NCBI GenBank assembly: GCA_964437425.1
Contig: CAYTGO010000038.1
Location: forward strand, 1 to 30,506
Direction of reading: 5' to 3'
DNA: 30,506 nucleotides
Source of the DNA: Scalindua sp964437425
Lineage (GTDB): Bacteria > Planctomycetota > Brocadiia > Brocadiales > Scalinduaceae
Shown piece after piece: positions 22,813-30,506 of the stretch (its first letter is position 1; the number at the start of each line of letters is the position of its first letter). The notes beneath the pieces were generated by a model. That model was given only the letters and a program-made list of their open reading frames with translations. It did not search any database and was not told where the DNA came from. The position numbers and the translations under genes are program-made.

Positions 22813-25800
22813 ATGAGTAGAAAAACGGTCATAGTTGATGGTTGTACTGCATGTGCACACGTAGTACACGCCACTAATGAAATTATCACAATCTATCCGA
22901 TAACACCCTCTTCTCCTATTGCGGAAATCTGTGATGCAAAATCCGCGAAAGGACAGAAAAACATATGGGAATCAGTTCCAAAGGTGAGCCAGATGCAATC
23001 AGAAGCAGGTGTTGCAGGAGCAGTACATGGCTCTCTTACTACCGGAGCAATGGCCACAACTATTTCCGCGTCTCAGGGTCTTCTCTTAATAATTCCAAAT
23101 ATGTACAAGATTGCCGGTGAGCTGACACCAACAGTATTTCATATAACTGCCCGCTCTCTTGCTGCCCAAGGATTATCCATTTTTGGAGATCATTCAGATG
23201 TAATGGCAGCACGTTCTACCGGCTTTGCCATGTTATGTTCTCAAAACGTACAGGAGGCAATGGATTTTGCACTTATCTCTCAGGCAGCCACACTTGAATC
23301 CAGGATCCCGTTCATGCATTTCTTTGATGGATTCAGGACTTCCCATGAGGTCCAGAAGATTGAAGAGCTCAGTTTTGACGATATGCGTGCTGTAATAGAC
23401 AATGACTTAGTAATTGCTCATCGCAAAAGAGGCCTTACCCCTGATCGTCCGAATATTCGTGGTACGTCACAGAATCCGGACGTATACTTCCAAGGAAGAG
23501 AAACTGTAAACAAATACTACGATGCGACACCAGGAATCGTCCAGAAGGCAATGGACAAATTTGCTGAAGTAGTCGGACGAAAATATAAATTGTTTGATTA
23601 TCTAGGTGACCCGGATGCAGAACGTATCATTGTCATAATGGGTTCAGCATGCGAGACTGCATTAAATACCGTAGACGCGCTAAATGCCAAAGGTGAAAAG
23701 CTTGGAATAGTCCTGGTCAGACTTTACAGACCATTTGATATAGAAGCTTTTGACGAAAGCTTACCATCAGGCGTAAAATCAATTGCAGTGCTTGACCGTA
23801 CTAAGGAGCCAGGAGCAATTGGAGAACCTTTATATCTTGATGTCAGGACTGCCATTGGTGAGATGATGGATAGAGGCACATCAAAATTGAAGACATATCC
23901 AAAAGTAATTGGCGGACGTTATGGTCTGGGTTCAAAAGATTTTACTCCCGCAATGGTAAAGGCAATATATGACAACCTTTCATCAGAAAAACCTAAAAAC
24001 CACTTTACAATAGGTATTAAAGATGATGTCACCGGTACAAGCCTTGAATTTGATGATTCTTTTGACATTGGAGACAAAGGTGAATTCAGATCACTATTTT
24101 ACGGTCTGGGAGCGGACGGCACTGTAGGCGCAAATAAAAATACCATTAAAATCATCGGAAATGAAACGGATAACTACTCACAAGCATACTTCGTTTATGA
24201 TTCTAAAAAATCAGGTGCAACTACAGTATCTCATCTTCGTTTCGGAAAAGATAAAATACAAAAACCGTATCTCATCAAAAAAGCGAATTTCATTGCATGT
24301 CACAATCCTTCGTTTCCGGATAAGATAGATATGCTTTCAAACGCGGAAGATGGAGCAACATTCCTTCTAACTACATCTCACAATAAAGATGATGTATGGG
24401 ACACGTTGCCTGTTGAAGTGCAGGAGCAGCTTATATCCAAAAAAATGAAATTCTACATTATCGATGCCATTGCACTTGCTGAAGAGATTGGTCTCGGTGC
24501 AAGGATAAACATGATCATGCAAACAGCTTTTTTTGTTATATCAGGAATTCTCCCTAAAGAGGACGCCGTTAAAGCAATAAAAACGGAGATCAAAAAGACA
24601 TATATGAGGAAGGGCGAAGATATAGTCAATTTAAATTATAAAGCTGTAGATACCGCACTACAGAATATTGTCGAGGTGCCTATCCCTGTTGAGGCTACCA
24701 GCTGCAAATGCATGCGCCCTCCGGTGCCTGATCACGCACCTGCTTTTGTTAAGGACGTAACAGCCACATTGCTGGCCGACAAAGGAGACTCTCTTCCCGT
24801 ATCTAAGATGCCTGATGATGGAACATGGCCAACAGGAACAACTCAATATGAGAAACGGAACATTGGTGTTAATATCCCTGTCTGGGAGCCTGATGCCTGT
24901 ATTCAATGCGCCCAGTGCTCATTTGTCTGCCCACATGCCAGCATAAGGGTAAAAGCGTACGACCCTTTAGAACTAGAAGGCGCACCTTCCACCTATCAAT
25001 CTATAGACGCAACAGGTAAAGACCTTAAGGGACTTAAGTTTACCGTACAGGTTGCCCCTGAGGACTGTACCGGCTGTGCTTCGTGTGTTTTCAACTGTCC
25101 GGGACAGAAGAAGGATGCTGACGGAAACAAGATTGAAGGTGTTAAGGCAATTAATATGAAATTCCAGGAACCGATACGTAAGAGTGAAGCAGAGAATTAC
25201 GATTTCTTTCTCAATCTTCCTGAAACAGACAGATCGAGATTCAGTGTTACCAGTGTTAAAGGAAGTCAGTTCGTCAAACCTCTTTTTGAATATAGTGGTG
25301 CATGTTTAGGTTGCGGAGAAACTCCTTATATCAAATTAATGACACAGATGTTTGGTGATCGTCTGATGATCGCAAATGCAACAGGTTGCAGTTCCATATA
25401 CGGTGGAAACCTGCCAACGACACCTTACACAACAAGAGATGATGGCAGAGGGCCGGCATGGTCAAATTCTCTATTTGAAGACACTGCGGAATTTGGTCTT
25501 GGTATGCGGCAGACAATGGACAAGTTCCATTCTCAGGCGATGGAGTTGATAGACCGCCTTGCTGCAGACCCTTCTTATGCCGATTTAAAGGAGTTATTTG
25601 GTGCAATCAAGGAAAATGCAAATGTATCTAAACAGGAAGATATAGAGGAACAGAGGGAACGTATTGATGCATTGAAGAAAAAGCTTTCAGAATGCGATTC
25701 TCCGGAAGCAAAGAGCTTGCTATCCCAGGCTGACTATATCATTAAAAAGTGCGTTTGGGCTGTAGGTGGAGATGGCTGGGGTTATGACATCGGTTATGGA

Positions 25801-26400
25801 GGAGTAGATCACGTACTGGCAACAGGAGAGAACATAAAGTTATTGATCATGGACACGGAAGTGTATTCAAATACCGGCGGTCAGATGTCCAAAGCAACAC
25901 CACTGGGAGCAGTTGCCCAGTTTGCAGCCGGTGGAAAAAGGACTCCTAAAAAGAATATCGGCATGATAATGTCAACGTACGGTAATGTTTATGTTGCTCA
26001 GGTGAACTTTGGTGCGAATCCGGCACAGACACTTAAGGCATTTGCAGAAGCAGAGGCATATGACGGTCCGGCGTTGATAATTGCATATTCAGTTTGTATT
26101 GCACATGGTATGGATATGAGTAAGGGAATAGAGGCGATGAAGAAAGCTGTGACAAGCGGTTACTGGCCGCTCTATCGATATAACCCGGAACTTGAAGCAG
26201 AGGGTAAAAATCCACTTCTTATCAACAGCAAAGCTCCTTCAACCCCTTTTGAGGAGTATGCCTATCGTGAAAACCGTTACAAGGCATTAAGGGCAGCTAA
26301 TCCGGAAGCAGCAGCAGAGCTTATGGAACAAGCAAAAGCCGACATTAAGAGAAGATGGAACCTACTCAAACATATGGCAGAGTGGGATCCTTCGGCATGA
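22813..26400 (+). CDS. nifJ: Pyruvate:ferredoxin (flavodoxin) oxidoreductase
   Basis: 1195 residues, the full-length homodimeric enzyme. It interconverts pyruvate + CoA and acetyl-CoA + CO2 with ferredoxin or flavodoxin. In order: the pyruvate-binding N-domain (YPITPSSPIAE), the ARSLAAQGLSIFGDHSD region, a two-[4Fe-4S] ferredoxin domain (C696/C699/C702/C706 and C752/C755/C758/C762), the third cluster site (C831, C834, C859 and C1095), and the thiamine diphosphate domain with GDGWGYDIG near D987. GAGGAGA precedes the ATG at 22813. It could run in the carboxylating direction for acetyl-CoA assimilation. The flavodoxin at 8375 is a possible partner, not linked. Confidence 0.97.
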   Translation: MSRKTVIVDGCTACAHVVHATNEIITIYPITPSSPIAEICDAKSAKGQKNIWESVPKVSQMQSEAGVAGAVHGSLTTGAMATTISASQGLLLIIPNMYKIAGELTPTVFHITARSLAAQGLSIFGDHSDVMAARSTGFAMLCSQNVQEAMDFALISQAATLESRIPFMHFFDGFRTSHEVQKIEELSFDDMRAVIDNDLVIAHRKRGLTPDRPNIRGTSQNPDVYFQGRETVNKYYDATPGIVQKAMDKFAEVVGRKYKLFDYLGDPDAERIIVIMGSACETALNTVDALNAKGEKLGIVLVRLYRPFDIEAFDESLPSGVKSIAVLDRTKEPGAIGEPLYLDVRTAIGEMMDRGTSKLKTYPKVIGGRYGLGSKDFTPAMVKAIYDNLSSEKPKNHFTIGIKDDVTGTSLEFDDSFDIGDKGEFRSLFYGLGADGTVGANKNTIKIIGNETDNYSQAYFVYDSKKSGATTVSHLRFGKDKIQKPYLIKKANFIACHNPSFPDKIDMLSNAEDGATFLLTTSHNKDDVWDTLPVEVQEQLISKKMKFYIIDAIALAEEIGLGARINMIMQTAFFVISGILPKEDAVKAIKTEIKKTYMRKGEDIVNLNYKAVDTALQNIVEVPIPVEATSCKCMRPPVPDHAPAFVKDVTATLLADKGDSLPVSKMPDDGTWPTGTTQYEKRNIGVNIPVWEPDACIQCAQCSFVCPHASIRVKAYDPLELEGAPSTYQSIDATGKDLKGLKFTVQVAPEDCTGCASCVFNCPGQKKDADGNKIEGVKAINMKFQEPIRKSEAENYDFFLNLPETDRSRFSVTSVKGSQFVKPLFEYSGACLGCGETPYIKLMTQMFGDRLMIANATGCSSIYGGNLPTTPYTTRDDGRGPAWSNSLFEDTAEFGLGMRQTMDKFHSQAMELIDRLAADPSYADLKELFGAIKENANVSKQEDIEEQRERIDALKKKLSECDSPEAKSLLSQADYIIKKCVWAVGGDGWGYDIGYGGVDHVLATGENIKLLIMDTEVYSNTGGQMSKATPLGAVAQFAAGGKRTPKKNIGMIMSTYGNVYVAQVNFGANPAQTLKAFAEAEAYDGPALIIAYSVCIAHGMDMSKGIEAMKKAVTSGYWPLYRYNPELEAEGKNPLLINSKAPSTPFEEYAYRENRYKALRAANPEAAAELMEQAKADIKRRWNLLKHMAEWDPSA

Positions 26401-26418
26401 GGTGTGTTTAAACATACC
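26401..26418. terminator. Palindrome directly after the por stop codon
   Basis: GGTGTGT/ACATACC with a TTAA loop (26401-26418), one G-T pair. It begins right after the stop and lies between convergent genes, so it may end transcription from both sides. There is no T-run, hence low confidence. Confidence 0.35.
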
Positions 26419-26453
26419 TTAGTACAGGGCAGATTAGTATCCTGAAGTATATA

Positions 26454-27665
26454 TCACGTATTCTCTAATATTGGAATTGCCGCTTCAACTACGTCAGGAT
26501 CGAACTGGGTTTTAGAACTATTTTTAATTTCATCGACAGCAACCGGGATTAAACTAGCATCTCTATACCCGCGAAGTGATGTTATAGAATCAAATGCATC
26601 GGCAACTGACAATATCCTGGCTCCCAAAGGTATATCCTTACCCTTCAGCTTATGGTGATAACCATCCCCATCAAATCTTTCATGATGGGCCGCAGCTATA
26701 GGCACCAGTTCACTCATACAGGAAACTGTTTCAAGAATTTCTTCAGTGTAAACAGTATGTTTTCGCAAAAGCTCATACTCGTCACCAGACAGCTCGGATG
26801 TCTTATCTAATACGGCATGAGGAATTGCGACTTTACCAATATCGTGCACCAACCCTGCCCATTTGATCCTTGTTACCTCATCATGTGGTAAGTTCATACT
26901 AAGAGCTATTAACAAACTATTTTGTGATACCCTTTTGGAATGTCCCGCAGTGTAAGCATGTTTAGAATCTATTACCTGTCCAAATATATCAAGCGAGATT
27001 CCCATTATATCAGTCCCATCATCAATACCACTTACTGAGATTTCATCCCTCAACTTAAAAAGCAGATCAGGTAATCTTTGCGCATCAACAAGATCATGAA
27101 ATAAATTACCTTCAATCATAACTTTCTTTAATGATGAGAATATAGACTTGTTGAATTCTTTGTTTACCAATTCATTCATCTCATTCAAAATCTCAGAAAG
27201 CGTCTTTTCCGGGTGGGTCTGGAATATGATGTCAAACGTGTCTGCTGCCCTGATCAATTGAGCACCGGCCACAATCTCTTTTCCCTTTTTAGCTCTGGGG
27301 TAACCATGGCCATTCCAGTATTCATGGTGATCGAGAATCAGGGAGGGTGCTTTTTCGAATCCGGGAAAGTCACTGACAATTTGTGCACCTATTATTGTGT
27401 GTGAACGTATTATCGGGTGTAGAATCTGTTCACTCATGGAAGGATATCTTGTCATATGATTTGGTAGAGACATGGCACCTACATCATGTAGCAAACCTGC
27501 GATGAAAATGTCTGATTTCTGATCCGGCAAGATCTCTTCAGCCATTAAAGTGGAGATTACAGCAACTCTCCAGGCATGATAATAATTGAGATCTTCCTGT
27601 AGATCTAAAACAAGCGCAAGTGCCGTAATTAATTCTTTCCACGCCTTCTCATTATCGATACTCAT
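26454..27665 (-). CDS. Tandem HD-GYP domain protein
   Basis: 403 residues with two HD-type phosphohydrolase domains. Domain 1: H30, H60-D61, H89, H113-H114 with HHEYWNGHGYP, D142. Domain 2: H242, H274-D275 followed by GK, H303, H327-H328 with HHERFDGDGYH, D356. Such proteins cleave c-di-GMP. Domain 1 keeps GYP but has HDVGA where HDxGK is usual. Domain 2 keeps HDIGK but ends GYH. No receiver or membrane segment is present, so it is a soluble enzyme. The degenerate GGDEF protein at 120 could share the signal network. Activity is likely for at least one domain. Confidence 0.88.
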   Translation of the reverse strand: MSIDNEKAWKELITALALVLDLQEDLNYYHAWRVAVISTLMAEEILPDQKSDIFIAGLLHDVGAMSLPNHMTRYPSMSEQILHPIIRSHTIIGAQIVSDFPGFEKAPSLILDHHEYWNGHGYPRAKKGKEIVAGAQLIRAADTFDIIFQTHPEKTLSEILNEMNELVNKEFNKSIFSSLKKVMIEGNLFHDLVDAQRLPDLLFKLRDEISVSGIDDGTDIMGISLDIFGQVIDSKHAYTAGHSKRVSQNSLLIALSMNLPHDEVTRIKWAGLVHDIGKVAIPHAVLDKTSELSGDEYELLRKHTVYTEEILETVSCMSELVPIAAAHHERFDGDGYHHKLKGKDIPLGARILSVADAFDSITSLRGYRDASLIPVAVDEIKNSSKTQFDPDVVEAAIPILENT

Positions 27666-27697
27666 TTGTACCTTTCACTTTTAGCCGTTTATTGCCC

Positions 27698-28240
27698 CTA
27701 TAACATTTCAAGATCTTCTACTTTAGGAAGATCTTTGGTTGATTTTAAACCGAAATGATCCAGAAATTTTGTGGTGGTTCCATACAGGAGAGGACGCCCC
27801 AATACCTCATCACGACCAGTAATCTTTACAAGGCCTCTTTCAACCAGTGCTCTAATCATTTGACCAGATTGAACACCACGTATTGCTTCAATGTCTGCAC
27901 GTATGATAGGCTGTTTGTACGCAATAATTGCCAGAGTTTCCAAAGCAGGTTGCGATAGTTTGCCTTCGCTACTCTTTTTACGTATTTTAGATATCCACTC
28001 ATGGTATTCAGGACGGGAAAGCAATTGAAATCCGTTTGCAATCTCTTCAATCTGAAAAACTCGATCGTGAGTGTCATATTCCTCACGTAATTGCCGTATT
28101 ACTTCCTGAATTTCTTTAGTATCGGTATCGCCAACTATATCACTCAGTTTACGCGCAGAAATAGGCTCTTGAACAGCAAATAAAACAGCCTCTACTATTC
28201 TCTTAACTTCATCAGGAGATTTCTTTTCCAATGGTTCCAT
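27698..28240 (-). CDS. scpB: Segregation and condensation protein B
   Basis: 180 residues of the winged-helix ScpB family, the accessory dimer of the SMC-ScpAB condensin used in chromosome segregation. Recognisable blocks are IVEAVLFAVQEPISARKLSDIVG, the conserved LSQPALETLAIIAYKQPI, ADIEAIRGVQSGQMIRALVERGLV and GRPLLYGTT. The length is normal. The ATG at 28240 lacks a strong ribosome site; the 5' neighbour htrA-like gene is 73 bases away. ScpA and SMC genes are not in the window. Confidence 0.93.
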   Translation of the reverse strand: MEPLEKKSPDEVKRIVEAVLFAVQEPISARKLSDIVGDTDTKEIQEVIRQLREEYDTHDRVFQIEEIANGFQLLSRPEYHEWISKIRKKSSEGKLSQPALETLAIIAYKQPIIRADIEAIRGVQSGQMIRALVERGLVKITGRDEVLGRPLLYGTTTKFLDHFGLKSTKDLPKVEDLEML

Positions 28241-28313
28241 CTATTATTGTGAATGTATTATGTAAATGATGTACTATTATTGCAACAGTAGGATGGCTAA
28301 CGATTAACTTAGA

Positions 28314-29705
28314 TCAGACATCTTTCTTTTGTTTTAAAACAATAAATTTAGAAGCTTTTCCAGAACGTTTAATGAACATCAGTATATCCTCTTCATTTTG
28401 AATCCTCAAGATTGCCTGATAAAGTTCATCACTACTTCTAACAGGCTTGTGCTGAATCTCTACTATAAGATCGCCTTTTGTTAATCCTGCCTTAGATGCG
28501 GGACTTCCCTTCTTTACATTAGTTACGATTGCACCTTTTTCGTCCTCATATCCTAATTTCAAAGACAGTTTGTTGGTAAGGTTTTGCACAACCAATCCCA
28601 GGTTTCTAAACATATCATTTTTACTTTTAGCTTCAGATTTTTTTGCCTCCAGGATAGCAGCACTAAGTGCCAATTCACGACCATCTCTTAGTACCGTCAT
28701 CTCAACTTCCCTGTTGATTTCAGTTCCTTTAACGAGACTTATAAGATGTAGAAGATTTTTAATCTCCTTGCCATTATATTTGACTATCACATCGCCGCTC
28801 TTAACACCGGCATTTGCAGCTGATGAGCCCGGTTCAATATCACTTACGAGGGCTCCCAGATTGTTCTTAAGCCCAAGAGCTTTTTGCAACTCCCTGGTGA
28901 CAGGTTGAGCTGTAACACCTAACCAGCCTCTGGTAATCCTTCCGTGTTTAATCAGATCTTCAGCCGCTTTGTTAACCACATTTATTGGAATAGCAAGGCT
29001 TATTCCAAAATAACCGGCTGTTTGTTCCGGCGGAAGAGTGCTTATACCAACTACTTCTCCATTCATGTTTACGAGAGGGCCACCGTAACTATCCGGATTA
29101 ATGGTAGCATCTGTCTGTACAAAATCTTCAAATCCAGTAACCCGTAAGTTAGATGTTCCTTTCGCACTAATTATACCGCTTGTAACTGTTTGACCTAATC
29201 CAATGGGATTACCAATTGCCAAAACAATTTCCCCTAACTCCAGAGAATCTGAGTTGCCAAATTTGGCCGGTGTCAGATTCTCTGCATCGATCTTTAATAC
29301 AACAATGCCTGATCTTTCATCTGTGCCAATAACTTCCGCCTTATACTCACTCCCATCGTACAGTCTGGTGATAATTTCACCGGCATCTTTTACTACATGT
29401 TTATTTGTAACTATGAAGCCTTGACCGTTATAGAGGACACCGGAACCCTGTCCTTTAATTCTAAACCCTCTATGTTGCGCTCTATCTTTTAGTATCTTGG
29501 TTGTATGTATGTTAACAATAGAGGTTTTTGTACTCTTAACTATCGAAACGAAAGTATCGGAAAGAAATTTATTTGCAAAGCTTTCTTGGGGGAATGAACT
29601 GGTAAGGAGAAGTATACTTGTTATCAGGAGACAAGACCGGCCACATCTTAGTATAGATAGTATGTTAGTTAACGTTAGTTTCACCCGTCTTTCCCTTTTC
29701 TTCAT
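28314..29705 (-). CDS. HtrA/DegP-like protein with dead protease triad
   Basis: 463 residues from the ATG at 29705 (residue numbers below count from an in-frame TTG five codons earlier). An N-terminal hydrophobic segment (about 30-49) exports it. A trypsin-like domain (about 55-250) keeps the His in VTNKHVV (H108). The Asp position of the usual D-[IL]-A-V-L-K motif is Gly (ERSGIVVLKI, G137). The Ser of GNSGGPL is Tyr (NPDSYGGPL, Y212). Two PDZ domains follow (about 265-350 and 372-455). It is probably a non-proteolytic chaperone or scaffold in the periplasm. The first 41 bases overlap the end of ftsH. A GTG at 29684 is an alternative start. Confidence 0.85.
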   Translation of the reverse strand: MKKRERRVKLTLTNILSILRCGRSCLLITSILLLTSSFPQESFANKFLSDTFVSIVKSTKTSIVNIHTTKILKDRAQHRGFRIKGQGSGVLYNGQGFIVTNKHVVKDAGEIITRLYDGSEYKAEVIGTDERSGIVVLKIDAENLTPAKFGNSDSLELGEIVLAIGNPIGLGQTVTSGIISAKGTSNLRVTGFEDFVQTDATINPDSYGGPLVNMNGEVVGISTLPPEQTAGYFGISLAIPINVVNKAAEDLIKHGRITRGWLGVTAQPVTRELQKALGLKNNLGALVSDIEPGSSAANAGVKSGDVIVKYNGKEIKNLLHLISLVKGTEINREVEMTVLRDGRELALSAAILEAKKSEAKSKNDMFRNLGLVVQNLTNKLSLKLGYEDEKGAIVTNVKKGSPASKAGLTKGDLIVEIQHKPVRSSDELYQAILRIQNEEDILMFIKRSGKASKFIVLKQKKDV

Positions 29706-30506
29706 TTTCGAGGAAGGCAATTAATTCATCCCCTTCTATAACCTCTTTTTCCATTAGTACTTTCGACAGCTTGATAAGTACCGATTTTTTGCTCTCTAGT
29801 ATCTTTCTGGTTTTTGTGTATGTTTCATCAATAATACCCTTGACCTCTATGTCTATTTCCCTTGCTGTTTCTTCACTATATTCCTTAGTACCTCCCATAC
29901 TAAAACCCAGGTAAGCAGATTTATTCTCAGGCTCGAAAGTAACAATTCCCAGCTTGTCACTCATACCGTAATATTTTACCATTCTCCTTGCTATCTCTGA
30001 TGCTTTCTCAAGATCATTCTGCGCCCCTGTAGACACCTCTTTAAAGATTATCTCCTCTGCAATTCTACCACCTAGATAAACACAGATTCGCTCTACCAGT
30101 TCAGCTTTAGTCATCATATATCTATCTTCTGTTGGTAACTGAAGAGTGTAGCCTAATGCAGCGACACCTCTTGGTATTATAGATATTTTCTTTACCTTGT
30201 CCGTAGTAGTCAAGAATGATGCTACCAGTGCGTGTCCGCATTCATGATATGCGACAATTTCTTTTTCCTTCTTGTTTATCAGTCTTTTCTTCTTTTCAAG
30301 CCCAGCCATAACCCTCTCTATGGCTTCTTCAATTTCACTCATACTAACTTCATCTTTACTACGTCTGGCAGCCAGCAATGCTGCCTCATTTATTATGTTT
30401 GCCAAATCAGCTCCGACAAAGCCGGGCGTCATTGCAGCAATAGATTTAAGTTTTACGTTTTCGTCAAGTTTTACACCTTTTGAGTGTATAACTAATATTG
30501 CCTCTC
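29665..30506 (-). CDS. ftsH: ATP-dependent zinc metalloprotease FtsH (partial)
   Basis: C-terminal 280 residues; the 5' end lies beyond the window. The frame is open to the edge and continues as typical FtsH (EAILVIHSKG, then the conserved TPGFVGADLANIINEAALLAARR of the AAA C-subdomain). The peptidase motif is AYHECGHALVA (HExxH) and the third metal ligand is the Asp in AQNDLEKASEIAR. FtsH is a membrane-anchored hexamer that degrades misfolded membrane proteins and regulators. The coding end overlaps the start of the HtrA-like gene, so the two are probably one transcript for envelope quality control. Confidence 0.95.
   Translation of the reverse strand, partial: EAILVIHSKGVKLDENVKLKSIAAMTPGFVGADLANIINEAALLAARRSKDEVSMSEIEEAIERVMAGLEKKKRLINKKEKEIVAYHECGHALVASFLTTTDKVKKISIIPRGVAALGYTLQLPTEDRYMMTKAELVERICVYLGGRIAEEIIFKEVSTGAQNDLEKASEIARRMVKYYGMSDKLGIVTFEPENKSAYLGFSMGGTKEYSEETAREIDIEVKGIIDETYTKTRKILESKKSVLIKLSKVLMEKEVIEGDELIAFLENEEKGKTGETNVN

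Overview
This is a 30.5 kb chromosomal segment of a low-GC bacterium with an anaerobic core metabolism. It has class I [4Fe-4S] fumarase, homodimeric pyruvate:ferredoxin oxidoreductase, rubrerythrin, a short flavodoxin and radical SAM enzymes. There is also a pyruvoyl-type phosphatidylserine decarboxylase, many Sec-exported proteins and a lipoprotein, so the cell has an elaborate envelope. The gene styles suggest an anaerobic planctomycete, possibly an anammox-type lineage. That is inference: the window holds no rRNA and no diagnostic hydrazine or ladderane gene.

Layout. 1-5 kb: a receiver-GGDEF regulator, fumarase alpha and beta, a C_GCAxxG_C_C protein, and an exported protein with a possible JAMM-like motif. 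5-10.5 kb: a lipoprotein (minus strand), then a plus-strand run of housekeeping and redox genes: Psd, riboflavin synthase, PdxA, flavodoxin, rubrerythrin and RsmA. 10.5-14.6 kb: an accessory region with a DUF1566/Lcl exported protein, a compound REP-like hairpin, a small ferredoxin-fold-type protein, a small exported repeat protein, a FkbM methyltransferase and an exported conserved protein. A decayed fragment of that last gene lies next to the FkbM gene. 14.8-19.2 kb: a co-directional set of TIM-barrel epimerase-like protein, cobalamin-type radical SAM enzyme, APH-fold kinase and LPG-synthase-type membrane protein. It faces a two-gene minus-strand operon (DUF2064 glycosyltransferase-like, DUF3108). 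20.8-22.3 kb: an ECF sigma and zinc-finger anti-sigma pair. 22.8-26.4 kb: pyruvate:ferredoxin oxidoreductase. 26.4-30.5 kb, minus strand: a tandem HD-GYP protein, ScpB, an HtrA-like protein whose catalytic Ser and Asp are replaced, and the C-terminal part of FtsH, cut by the window edge.

The most unusual items are the protease-dead HtrA overlapping the end of ftsH, the epimerase/radical SAM/kinase/flippase-like cluster of unknown product, the possible JAMM-like exported protein, the gene remnant at about 12.6-12.7 kb, and two structured intergenic repeats (1083-1173 and 11141-11198). No tRNA, rRNA, CRISPR array or insertion sequence was recognised.
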